The translations under genes and the position numbers were made by a program. DNA of 52,936 bases from Klebsormidium nitens (Eukaryota; Streptophyta; Klebsormidiophyceae; Klebsormidiales; Klebsormidiaceae): positions 1 through 52,936 of the forward strand of contig DF237547.1 in assembly GCA_000708835.1 (NCBI GenBank), written 5' to 3'. Below the pieces are notes generated by a model that saw nothing but the letters and a program-made list of their open reading frames with translations, was not told the origin of the DNA and did not search any database. Below, one piece after another: positions 11,423-23,271 of the stretch; positions within the stretch are counted from its first letter, which is position 1; the number at the start of each line of letters is the position of its first letter.

Positions 11423-12379
11423 TCAACGGCAGGTTAGCTCAAGCTTTTCCCAGAACGCCAAGCAAACTAGACATACCTTGATCTGACGCACCAAGCGAAG
11501 CGCAAACTTCGCACGCTCACTTAGCGTCGCCGGTCTCGTCGCTTGTTCCTCCTCCGCTTCCATTTCCATAATCCTCCTGTTCGACAATACGAAGACTTCT
11601 GACGTCGGCAATGACGCATCGTACTCGGCGTACGTCAGCGTGCTGCGCGCTTTCACGCGCACCGCGTGGAACTGCTCTGAGCGCACGCACATCACGTGGC
11701 CGGGCGCGTGCGCGCGCGTTTTGACCTTGATTACTTTTCCGGGGGCTGTGTAAGCCGCGGATAAGCGCCCCCCCGGCTCCCTCTTGCAGCGGAAATGCTC
11801 TCCCCCCTCCCTGGACGACACCTCGTAAAGGCTCTCCTCGTACCCCCCCGCGAGGCAAGCCGTCCAAAAGGGGAGCCGGTGGTTGTGTATATACGTATCT
11901 GACGTCCCCTCATAAAAGAAATGGATGCGCTCGTAAGGCCCCAGGAAGAGCTGCAGCATGACGCCCGGTATGTGTCTAATCTCTGCGATACCTACCGCAA
12001 GCAAACCCCTCAGGAGCGAGCGCGCGCGAGTCCCCCTGCTCGCATTCTGCAGCTCGCGCAGCTTTGGGCCGTCCTCTCTGCCATTTCCCCCGCCACCCAA
12101 CTTTTGCAGGAGAACGCCCGCTAAGTTAGCCGCAAGCAACAGAAACGTTTGGCACCATTCCTCTCCGTTGTTTCTTTCAAGGGCACCATTGCGTGGGATC
12201 AGGTCGCTTGCAGACTTGCTCCTTTTAGCTGACTGCTCTGTCTTGCTGCATCGTCTGTTTGGAGGGCACGTGGCTGCCCCTTGCAACGAGGAACGGATCT
12301 GAGCGCGTCCTCCAAAAGCAGAGCTGCGCCGATCCGTGCCAAAGTTGAGAGGGCTGCATAGGATAGCAGATTTAAACAT
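11423..12379 (-). CDS. Cupin-like metal-binding protein, function unknown
   Basis: A 318-residue open frame begins at the ATG at 12379. Residues 1-75 are rich in Ser, Arg and Lys and could be a leader. The middle looks like a cupin beta-barrel: IHNHRLPFW at about 164-172 gives the HxH pair (His165, His167), then EESLYEV at 181-187 gives an acidic ligand, and EQFHAV near 235-240 gives the later His. These fit the 2-His/Glu plus late His pattern of cupin iron enzymes, though no particular enzyme is recognised. The last residues may be intronic: after the codons for VRQIK there is a good GTATGT donor at about 11479, and a phase-0 candidate exon ends near 11222. The stop at 11423 therefore marks either the protein end or read-through into intron. 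The coding frame is GC-rich compared with its flanks. Confidence 0.65.
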   Translation of the reverse strand: MFKSAILCSPLNFGTDRRSSAFGGRAQIRSSLQGAATCPPNRRCSKTEQSAKRSKSASDLIPRNGALERNNGEEWCQTFLLLAANLAGVLLQKLGGGGNGREDGPKLRELQNASRGTRARSLLRGLLAVGIAEIRHIPGVMLQLFLGPYERIHFFYEGTSDTYIHNHRLPFWTACLAGGYEESLYEVSSREGGEHFRCKREPGGRLSAAYTAPGKVIKVKTRAHAPGHVMCVRSEQFHAVRVKARSTLTYAEYDASLPTSEVFVLSNRRIMEMEAEEEQATRPATLSERAKFALRLVRQIKVCLVCLAFWEKLELTCR

Positions 12380-15300
12380 TTAGCCTTGCGTTTCATAAGC
12401 TTCTTGAGAGGGCAGCATGGGATCTTTTGAGAATGGCAGGGAGGCCGCTTTGTTTCAGAAGCATCTGAACTTCCAAACTTTGGTCGATTGAAAGCAAGGC
12501 AGGGTCCGTGTGTCGTTCTCCCTTGCTAGACTTGTAGAGGCACTTGACTGCTTTCCGCAAACGTCTCCTTGTCCCATCACGATCGCTTCGGATCAGCGCT
12601 CCTTTCCCAGCATTCAGAATCATTTCCTGATATGCATTGAGTCGAGGGAGGTGATCGAGTCGCGACATCAAACGGTGATGATCACAGTACTAGCTCTGGA
12701 CCTGATAAGTGTGACGATATGGAGCTAGTCGTGATGTCAGGCATGAGCTCAGTGACGACTCCTGTCTGCGGAAGGTTCGAAAGGGGGCAGTCCAGTCGCC
12801 CTTCTTGTTGCTGTTGTCGGGAGATCAGGCCCCCAAGACGCAGTCGCTCATAATGCAGGAGAGCGTGCGAGCTACGCTCACTAGCTTAGCAGCGGATCCG
12901 CCTTCAGGTTTGCGACCGGTAGCCTAGGTCTTGATTACTGATGCCATGAGAAGTAGCAGATTGTACGGTACAGTAAGTGGAACTTCAAGCGAGCATTCTT
13001 AGGACCACGCTCTCTTCCGTTCGATCCGAGGACTTCAATGGTGTACCCTTGGCCGCATCGAAGCGCCCGGTGATGATTCGTTTCCCCGAGGGCTTTTGAT
13101 GCCGCAGCCTGTCAATAACGTACGGTATACAATTACCGCAGCTCTTCGAAGTACTCCCCTCTCTGATGAATGGCGTATTCTCAAATGGTTCGTCATGCTT
13201 GAGAAGGCAGGAGTATCTAACAGATTCGGATGACGAAGTTGCACATCGCTGCACATCAATCTCCGCTGTGAAGAACTTGGCCGCTCAAAACCCCTTTTTC
13301 GAAGTGGCTGTCCTGCGAAAGCGCCCACAGCCAAAGCGGCCCGCGTTTTCACGTGGCTGTTAGTTGGGAAACGAAGTTGACGCAGACTGCACGGTTGATC
13401 GAAGCGAGATACTTCATGATACAATCAGCTAAGTTCTTCTGACACACGATTCTGTGAGTTGCAGCCAGATGTGTACATATTCAGTGAGGTCGGAAACCAA
13501 TTCTTCGACAAAAAGGTGACGATCTTCTGCGTAATCAGCTTCTCTGCTTGCCGACGTCGTGTATATAAAAGTTAAGAATTCAAAAAGATAAAAGTAAGAG
13601 TTCAAAGATCCACCTCTGCTTCGGAATACTAAGATCCTCACGCGCCGTTTAATTCAACCGTTAAACATATGAACGGTAGCCGGGTGGGTAACCGACGGGT
13701 CAGGACGGATACAAGTTTTCAAGGCGCGCTATAAGACGAGATTTGGAAGCGTGTCCCCATTCTTCCTGATGTTGACGTCTCTCATGATCATCCAATTCCC
13801 TGTCAACTTCGCTTTTTCAGACTAACACAAATGAGACACTCTTTAGTCTGGGACGCGCGCAGGACGGTCCGCGGCGGCCGGCATTCACCCGCGGCCATCA
13901 TACTAAGATAGCGGGCCGCCCTTCAAGACTGGCCGCGCTCGCCTGCGCCGGGCGCGCAGGCCGCCCGGGAGGTGCGCCCGGTGCATCTGATTGCATATCA
14001 TGATGATCACCTGAAACGGGGTTGGCCGGCGATCGGTCGCGCAGCCGCGCCATGTGCTGGTCCCGGAGTCTGGTCGCCAACGTGGACGCCGGGTAGCGCC
14101 GCGGGTCCGGCCCGGTACGGCCTCGCGGGGTCCGCCGGGGATCATAAGATCGAGTCACAGGCTTCAATGTTGAAAGATCCGGCGGCGAGTCCGGCGTGGC
14201 CCGCGGCCTGGCCGGCCGCGTGTCGGGACTGCGCGCTGCCAGTTGTCGGGAAAGCTTGCGCGCGTGCGCGTGCAGACCCCCTGCACAGATGAATCTGGTG
14301 TCTACTGATCGACAGGTAGTCATGTCAACCGTGCACGAGCGGGAGGGACTCGTGGCCCGGTGGGAATCTTCCTGGCGCCGTGTCATTTGCGGGTGAGTCT
14401 AGATTACACCGACACCCGGTTGACGTGACCGTTGTTCTGTGCTTTTTATGGTCGCGAACCTCCGAAAATAAAGAACGGGTCACATCCACAATGTTCGATC
14501 TCGCAGCTAGCTTTCCAAACCTGGCCAGTTGGTCGTCAAGCTTCTGCAATACGAGATTCAGGCCAGCTTACGGTACACACTCGGCTCGAAGGCGCCTGCA
14601 CAGCTAAGACTTTTACCGTTCATAGCTTCGGGAAAAGCTGCTTGCTTTGAAGAGGCGCAGAGCCACCTCAAACTTGTTCAAACTCACGCTTGATGTACAA
14701 CCTTCAGGCCGCTTATAAACACAGCGAACCCTTGCAAAGTTGCTTCGTCTCTTGCACGGTTAAGCGGCTTTCTATGGCGTGCTGTTTCCATCTGCAAGCG
14801 GTCCCAGGACCAAGACTGGAAGGCACCTGGATCAGCCACACACAATTCATGAAGATCGGACGCGACCGTCCTGTCTTGCGAGCTACACGTACGAAGACGT
14901 TCCACTCACAGGGAATCTTCGGAAGACCATCTTACCCTGAAGGAAGTGCTTTGGCCCTCAGCGTGAGGAAGCCGGTAAGTTTTTGCCGCTCTGAGGTCAC
15001 AATGTAACAGAGCTTGCACGACTTTCCACTAACAGACCCTGCTGAATGAGAATTTGTTACAGATACGTCTATAAAGATTACCCACCCATAAGAAGACTTT
15101 CAAAAGCCTCGTTATCAGAGTGTTCTGGACGGACTTTAGAACGTTTCTTCACCTGTGACTAAGATGTGACTACTTTTCCAACTGAGACTCCGTGAATGTT
15201 AGGATTCTGAAGATATGTTGTTTTAGTTGGATACCTTTGTCGTTTCTAAATAGAGAACTTCATGCACTGTGCTTCGCTGTAGCTACGCGAAACTTTTCAG

Positions 15301-15383
15301 GTTATAGGTATGATCTTTGCTTGGGTGTCAGCCAACCAGAAAAACCTCCTTTTTCCTGCTCTCTGTGCTTGAAGGTCTCCTCT
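12380..15383. other. Intergenic region with a GC-rich island
   Basis: No gene is recognised. A very GC-rich, CpG-rich island runs from about 13850 to 14300 and is open on the minus strand for 162 codons (13898-14386), but the protein is only Arg/Pro/Ala/Ser-rich and matches nothing I know. Frames near 13166-13365 (plus) and 12985-13424 (minus) are also open without recognisable domains. Sequence from about 14750 to 15383 leads into the NAP-domain gene and may include its promoter and untranslated leader. Confidence 0.4.
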
Positions 15384-18300
15384 ATGGCGTTTCCAGTCAT
15401 TTCACTTCTAGTGAACAAGAACCGGGAGAAAGTGCCTTTCCTACAACCAGCCACAGCGCACTTCCGGGGAGTCAGCAGAAACACCAGACAGTCACGTCTC
15501 CTCCCTTCAAGAATCTTCCCCAAGCCGCGCCAATCGCAAAACGCTGTTCCTCACAAACAAAGCACTCCGATCTTAGAGCAAGAGCTCAGCGAAGCTAATG
15601 AAACTGAGGAGCTAGACGATGCACAGCAGTACACCTGCGGCACAAGTCATAATCATGAGCCGGTACAAGCAACAGATCTGGAGCGAAACTCTGCACCGGA
15701 GAGACAGTCTCCTGATCGGGTTGCTTCCGGCCTGCCGTCTGTTGTACGAACTATACTTGGGTTTCTGGCCGTTGTTGCCTGCGCCTTCGCGCTTCCTTCG
15801 AGAGCTTCTGCAGCTGCAAGTCGGCCCAGTGGCAGTCTGCAGAAGGTATCCTCAGCAACAAAAAGCACTTCGCAGAAGCCGGACCACTCTACAATCAACG
15901 GTAAGAGACTACACAGCAGATGATCCTTTGAATCGAGATTTTTGACTTTTGCTTCCAGAAACTACTTTACGATTTTAGAACCAAAAATCAAAGCTGTTAA
16001 AGCCTGGGATCTGTCGTGAGCTGGCCCGAGGACTGTGCCAAACCAGCTGTGTTGTATTGCATAGCCTACCTCAAACACTTTCCCTTCATGAATCACAGTC
16101 ATGAAAGAACGCCCGGAGCGGGCGTGGATTGGCAGAGTCACGAGCGACTTCAACGGAGAGGACGGAAAAACCGAGGCCCTCGAAGATGTCGAGGCGGAAA
16201 ACTACCAGAATCACCTAAAGAAGGAGGTGGGGAACCTGTTGAGCACGCGGATCTCCTGGCTTCTTAGTAGGGCCTCCTGTGCAGCTAAATGAAGGGATTT
16301 TTGTCAGAGGGCGTGTTCTCTCAATGGTGATTCACTAAGAATCAGACGTTGAAACCTGCGCACATCTATATTTTTCGTACATTCTCAAATATTTTACCTC
16401 CTACCTACGGGCTGGAGAGCCGTTATGATGCTCTTTCCAACAAATTACGCCAACGTTTTGAATTTCGATGCTTTGTAAACCCAGTAATTTACAAGCCCTT
16501 CTGTTGCGCTATTGCCAGACCCCAAGATCATAGAGCAAACGGCTTTTTGTGTGGCTCTTTTGCAGATGGAGCTGGGCAAGTTCTTAGGAGTTCTCACTTC
16601 TGAATACATCCGGGCGGTGAAGAAGGCAGAGCCCCGCACTGACGCCAACCAGACGGTATCTTGTCGTCCTGGGAAGAGTGACGTAGACAATATATATAAT
16701 CAAGCACCAACTCTAACGGATCAGTAGGATGTGGCAAGACTTTCGCAGCTTTTCAGTTTGAAAAGTGCAACTTCACTTAAAAAGAGCTTGTCTAATTTGA
16801 AACCTGTCAAAAATTTTGAACTGCTGAATCCGTCAGAAGTTATACTGACACGTACTTTGAATGCTTGAAAAGAAGATCACTCCGTTCAGCTGTCCAACAT
16901 TAATAGGGATTGCTCGCCTTGGACTAAATGCAATACAAGGCAGTGACCGCTTGACCTGCCGCTTCCGTGATGACGAAGTGTAGATTCAGCAAACAATATC
17001 ACAGATTTGCTTAGTTGCAGGTCCTTGTGTATCAGCTAATGCTAGGTAGCCTATGTTCTGCGCAGCCGGTTTGGGCGGTACTAAAAGCTGATCCTCATCT
17101 GCCATCAGGTTGAGGCGAAATTGAATCGGAAAGTCGACTACGAAGAGCATTCAAGAGCAGGAGAAGGAGAAGATACGAAGGGAACTGAGACACATAATGA
17201 GAGTGACGAAGGTAGCAAAATTTTCAGCATTTTGGATGTAAGTTGACTTGCAAGGTGAAAGTGGCAGGTTTACCTTCGAATCACCGAGTGACCTCTGAAT
17301 CGTATGGCTGCAGTAGCTCAGGTCGAGAAGGCAACGTCATTTCCTTAAGGGAGTCCTTGAACTTCAATATTCCGCTGATTCGTGCTATGCAGATCAGAGG
17401 AATTCGTCCAAGTTCTGGGTGACCGCTCTTAAGCACAATCCTACCACTGGAAAGCGAGTAAGTTCTACCAGCTGATGGCTATACGAAGGCAGAAAGGTCT
17501 TCCCGGTCGTTGTGATCTCGCCGCAGACCAGTAGTCTGAGCTAAGATTCGAGATCCAGCCCTATTAAACAAAACAATTTCGTACTGATCCTACACAGACG
17601 GGGGCTGTCTGCTGCTGATTGTGCCGTTGAATACATGTTAAAGAAAGTGTGTGCTAACCTGACATGCTTCGCATGCAGATTTCTGCGCAGGATGAAGAGG
17701 TCCTCAAATTTTTGCGGGACGTGCAGTGCGGTCCCGTGGAGAACAACAAGGGCTTTGCGCTGCACTTCCACTTCGCCCCCAATCCCTACTTCAAAAACAA
17801 AGTGGTAAAGATTCTACGATGAGGATGCATTGGGAAATAGACCCAGCTGAGATAAGAAACCCTTTGCGCTGTATCCTGTCGCTGGCTTATCTCTCAGGGC
17901 TTGACCAATCAAATTTGCGGCCCAAACTTGCCAAAAGGGGTTTATATCTCATCCGGGAGGTTTCACATCATAAAACAGGGCAGCTGATCTGACTCAATGT
18001 ATATAAATTCAGCTCAGTTGACATTTTCTTTCTCTTTTACCACCAATGAGATTGAAGGTACGTTGAGGATTCGAAATGATTCCATAACAATGAAGTTAGA
18101 TTTTCGCTTCTCTAGCCAGTTACTGTTCAGTTGAAAAGCAGCCACCTTGATGCAGCTGTCCAAGTTCTTCATCGTGGAACCATTGGCGGCAGCTGGCCGA
18201 TACCAGGTGTTACAGGCGGATGGGACAGATATTGATTGGCTGCCTGATTGGACGATGGAGCAAAAACATGCGACTGTCAGCCCTGACAGTTCTCGCGGCT

Positions 18301-20726
18301 TCTTTGAGTTCTTCAAGACGCCCACGTCTCCCAATGGAAACGATTCCACTGAGGTACGGCTGTTGCCTGGTACTTAATATCAGAAAGAGTCAAGCTGCCG
18401 AGAAGAGTCCGAGAACATGATCATCACACGAAACAACTGCCTTCTTATTCGGAACTGATTTGCCCATGTCTACCTTTCGGAGTCTAAATTATTTTTGGCA
18501 CCAGGGTTCTTCCGACTTTCAGTTTCATATGAAAGAACTCTAGAAGGTGACGTTGCGATGTCTTGCAGGAAGAGGATCAGAGTCCATCGTGCGCGAATGA
18601 GGGACTTCTTCATGGGCTGCATAATCAAAGAGAGCGTCATCCCGCATGCAATCGACTGGTTCCATGATCGCGTGGTGGAGCTCCACGACAAAGAACCGGC
18701 TGAAGGTTCCTCAACGTTAGAGCTGCCGCAGGACATGACAATAGGAAGAATGGGACCCGTACCTTCGATACTACTCGACAAGGTAAGCACGTCGTCTTGA
18801 CCACCTGAAAGCCTCAAAGTACAGCGGATCGAAGAGTGTGGCCGTGAGCTTCGTCATGTCAAGCTTAGGGGGTGAAGAAGGACTGCGAACGGCATTCAGT
18901 ACATCAAGTCTGGTAATATCTCTGTCGCGTTGTTGAGCAGCAAAAAGAACTGTTAGGTTTTCATGCGGCTAGTGCTGCTGGACATCCGAAACAGTGTTAC
19001 CAGAACGTAGCTCCGCGGAAAGCATCGGATGTGAACCTATCGTGAGAAGGAAAACTCGAAAAGTGTGACAGGAAGTATTCGTGAGACAGCTTGTTTTGTC
19101 CTCTTGTTCAGGAGCTTTTGCCGGCCATGCTAGAGTACGCGCGCCAGGAAAACAAAAGCCTCAAAGCGGATCAAGCATCGTTGCACACCGTACTGCAGAG
19201 CGTGGAAAACTACCTGGAGAGTCTGCTAAGGGCTGTTAAGATATGCTACGATATTGGGCTTGCGGACTCAAAGATCTTTCCGAGTATTCCAACGAAAGGG
19301 GGAGATGTAAATGAAATCAACATGATCGGGTGTGGTCTGGCGGATGCACTGAATGAACACCAGAGGGACGTTCAGCTCCTAGATGCAGCGTGCCAACAGC
19401 ATCAGATACGCACCTTGATCCGCTCCGTGGAAATGGATGCTTACAGGCGCTCGTTGTTCAAACCGAACCAAGCGGATGACGTGGTGAGCCATATGCGAGC
19501 ACTTGCACCTCAATTTTTTCTACTTTTGAGCCGGCAGGTTTTCTCAGAACAGAGAGGGTGACCGTGCCTCAATTTCAAAATCAACTTCTTACGTGTCGTG
19601 TAGCAGATATGTCTGACTGCCCTTGCTGGCTTCCCTTGAATCCTCAAAATGACAGGACATATTCGCGTTGAAACTTGACTGGAAAGGGAGGCTACTGACC
19701 CATTACGAACATACCAGCGATTCGCTTGCAGTTTCTCTTTTTCAAGCTCGCCCCGCGTGGATCACTGTGCTTGGTTCTGATGACTGGGAAGGTGTGTTTG
19801 GATTTCAAGACTTTACTATCCCGTTTACAAGGGGGCATCAGCAATTGTATAGATATTACCAGATGGGCTACATCTTCTCTTGTTTCATCCTAATGCTCTG
19901 CTTAAACGCCTGACAATCGCCTACTGTGACTTCGCAGTCAGCATCGCAATCTCCGGAAGTCCATGTCTTGGTGACTCGCGTAGCAGCATATGTTAAGCTC
20001 ACTCGAAGCGCGTTTGATCCGATTTTTACAATCTCTTTCCAGGTTGTCAAAGCGCGTGCTTTTACAGCGGGTCTGAACAAGCTGGTGCAACGTCTGGAGG
20101 AGCTCAAAGCAGACACTTTGTTGGATTCAGAGTTGCTTTACCATGCAGACGAGGTGATTTAGGATCTTCGTTCCGACACTTTATGAGGAGGCGTCAGCCG
20201 CCATTTTCTTGCTGCTCCATTGTTGCCAATTCTCTAGTCTGCAGTACAGGTGCAAACGCTACCGTTGCTTTAAGCGCAATTTAAGAAAAAGAGACGGTGC
20301 GGGCTTGCTCGTGTGACGTGACTCTCTCGTGCCAGGCCTCGTTGATCCACCACGTAGTTGAGTCCGTCCATCTTTTGTACGCGCAAAGTTTTGAAGTGGC
20401 CCTTCTTTGGAGTGCAGAAAACGGCTAAGATGGAGGCTTCGTGGCTCGTTCAGCTTCTCTCCGACTGGCGTCAGCTTTCGGCGAGTACGTTCGCCATCAA
20501 GCAAGCTGCCCTCGAAATGAGAGATGCGTTGGAAGCAGACTTGCAGAGCCGCCAGCTTTACGTGGAAGCTTGTGAAACAGCACTTGAGGGACCGCAGTAT
20601 TCGGCTGAACGGGTTTGGGAAGCGATCTGGAAGCCTTTCGCTAGGATGCAATGGGATGAGCGTCTACGAATAGATGCTGAACACAAGCTGCTCGCTGCTG
20701 TAATCAAAGGCTTCAGACGGAACTAA
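15384..20726 (+). CDS. NAP (nucleosome assembly protein) domain protein with plastid-type leader and helical C-terminal extension
   Basis: NAP proteins are histone chaperones. Proposed exons: 15384-15900, 16099-16226, 16566-16655, 17109-17237, 17398-17457, 17679-17804, 18156-18353, 18573-18782, 19112-19483, 20043-20153 and 20418-20726 (749 residues, GT-AG, phase-consistent). NAP signatures: KFWVTALKHNP, AQDEEVLKFLRDV, FHFAPNPYFKNKV followed by LSKFFIVEP, ADGTDIDWLP, RGFFEFFKTP and ESVIPHAIDWFHDRV. These match the family order ending in FFxFF and IPHAVxWF. The N-terminus is Ser/Arg-rich without acids, then a hydrophobic segment (VVRTILGFLAVVACAFALPS, about residues 120-139) precedes ASAA, like a bipartite thylakoid-lumen leader or a membrane anchor. 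The tail from exon 9 (ELLPAMLEYARQENKSLKAD onward) is helical and unfamiliar. Exons 5-8 are secure. The exon 2 donor is weak (GTGGGG), exon 10 may begin at 19937, and the leader and tail could belong to other genes despite matching phase. Confidence 0.75.
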
Positions 20727-23271
20727 GAGTCAACAGACCTGGAGCCTTGACACCAATTTCAAACAGCTTGAGTACGTCTACCCGCCACGACTGGGTCATG
20801 GAGGCCACCAAATACGTCGACTCGTGCATCCTTTGAGATTATCATGTCTACTTAGTCTGTGGCTTCCTTCGGGTAGCAAGCCACAGTGCGCTCCAAAGTA
20901 CACTTATCTTCTTCGATGGAAGCTCGCCGATGTGTTGGAGAGCCATAACGCACATGTGTACACAAAACGTCATTTTGTTTTCAATAGTAGATGGTGAATT
21001 CCGACCTTCGGCATGGAAAGCTGGCATCGAAAGCTGGTCCTGTACAGGGTCTCAAGTCATTACGGACCCGGCTCGCTAGTTCAAGCACGTATTATGTCTT
21101 GGTTTTCCACATGAGCTATATATTGATCATTGGACTTGCAGAACTCACCGGCCGCCCGATTCATGGGCTCAGTGAGTTTAGAGTTACCTAAACTTAGTTA
21201 CCTAGCTAATTGATGGGCCCGGTCACACGTGATTGACGTGCTCGTTGATTCGATCATGCGCTTTTTGAGCCCGGCCGGCTAGCTAGCCGTCGTAGCCGAG
21301 CGGCCATGTTCAACCATCATGTATATACGCAGGCATGATGGTAGGCATGTCAGTGACCCGCCCAATGACGCCCGGCCGTGCATGTGACATGGGAGCCCCT
21401 ATAGGGCTCAAATGCCGGTCGGCTGATATGGTGCATGTGTATTGCGAGCTGCGGGCCATCGAGCTAGAGACATTTATTGGGCCCGAGTCCTAGCCTGGCC
21501 GCCAGGCGGGGGCCCAAGTGCGCTCATGCAGTGCGCCCATTAAAGGTACGTGCACGGAAGGCATGACGTGTTGCGCAGGGGCTGGTTGTTCGAGCACAAA
21601 AACTCGCATTTCAAGTAGTTTGACACATTTACTTGAGGACAAGATGGTCAGAAAGTTATCAAATTCCTGCAGTCGCCTTTGTCATTAGCCTTTAGTCCGC
21701 AAATCCAGAGCTTTCAAGAGCCGTTGTGATCGAAGAACCCTCGACACATCACTCGTCCAATGATTGTGGTGAACAACTTCCTAAACAGCTCAACACGGAC
21801 AACTCGCGTACGAACTCGCCATCTTATGGTTAGCACTAAATTTCACTTTTGGTTCTACCTCCTATATTCGCCACTGACCCTCCCACTAGTTGGTTGGCAG
21901 TGACCCAGCATACGGTGACTATCCAATGACCTTGTTTCCTCGGCTTCTTGCAAAAGTTCGTGAACCAAGGACGATAATAAATGCTTGCGCCAACTGATCG
22001 CTGAGAGGCGTCCTGCAGAGTTGAGAAGTCTAGCACCCTAACGGAACCTACTTCTCGATCTGCAATTCCAGACCTCGAGCGACCCGTCTTGTCCCGCAGC
22101 TTGGTCTACCTGCATGGCAAATGCGACCATTTGAACTACTTCTAGCAACGAAGCACCGAAACTTGTCACAAAAGTAAAAAACAGTTGGTACAGTCACGTC
22201 TGTAGTTGATCTTTGACTGACGCACCGGGGCGTGCGTCAGCCGACAACGACGGCAGCAAGGCCGGAGACAATATTTCGCGCAAAATTGACGACCTTCAGA
22301 CTTGACACGTGGTCCGCGATCCTCCGGAAGGTTAAGAACTTCGCAGACAATGAGACGAAGACGGAGTGTTCCGCACTTAGTTTTATGCGACAAACTTCCC
22401 AAAGGTCCGATCTGCATCCATGAGCGAATCGAGTTCCAAGAGCAGTCTCATACGGAGGCGATTCTTGCATGAGCGGACGCAAGCTTGAAAGCAGCCGAAC
22501 TCCAGAAAGCATGGCTTCCTCCAAACCAGGTCATATTTGGTCGGCGCCTGGGCAATGACTCCAAAAAGACGACTTTGGTTGAAGACAAAATAGCTATTCT
22601 GGTGGGATGTTTGCCTGGAACTGGCTTTGGGGTTGAGAGTCCTGACCGGACTCGCTCAAGTACTGGGTGGACTCGTAGGCTCACATAAATCTCGTTTCTT
22701 GGGCTGGAAGTTTGAAGGATTTGCACAGGCCTTCTTGGAACTACTTTTGCCCCGTCATTGCCTTCGCCTTACCTCGGAGATGGACTCTCCGCAGCAACGT
22801 AGCAGCTCAGGACAGTTCCACAGCGCAGATGAAGCGTCTCGCGCGCCGTCCTTTGAGCACGTTCCGACAGCGCGCCTCCCGCCCGCCCATAACCGCCCCG
22901 CACTGCTAGCAAATCCTTCGACTCTTTTCTTGGCCGACTCCCCGGCTCTAACCCGACAGTAACCCACTTTACAACAAGCACCTCCTCCCTAAGGAGTTTC
23001 GTTATGGGCCCTGTAGCTGCCATTGCCACCACAGACTCACTGGTTATACCGCCACTGGCAGCGCAACGGCGGAATTACAGGGCCCCCGGGCGGGTTTCAC
23101 CTTCTTGGACTGAATGCCAGGTTGCCCTAAAGCTGGCAGAGGGTTATCCCTGCCCCGAGACTTTCCCTGGGTAGCCAACCGTTTCCGCTCGCTTAGATTT
23201 CCGTAGGCTGTCGACGCTTTATACTAGTTACGCCCCAACAGTACGCGGCGCGGGCATACACACTGCACGCT
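20727..23271. other. Intergenic region between the NAP-domain and RsmE genes (3' to 3')
   Basis: No gene is recognised. From about 21180 to 21560 the sequence is rich in short perfect palindromes, including the 12-mer GGCTAGCTAGCC and the 8-mer GTATATAC. Two plus-strand frames stand out weakly: an ATG at 22782 followed by 60 Ser/Pro/Ala-rich codons, and a frame at about 22945-23110 containing a Cys/His cluster (CSCHCHH). Neither matches a family I know. Confidence 0.4.

Noticed and set aside
13898-14386. 162-codon minus-strand frame
   Set aside because: It lies in a GC-rich island where stop codons are rare by chance; the product is only Arg/Pro/Ala-rich.
19656-19795. Extra exon of the NAP-domain gene (LDWKGRLLTHYEHTSDSLAV)
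   Set aside because: It has a possible acceptor and a GTGTGT donor, but it would leave phase 1, which does not match the next exon in any version I could build.
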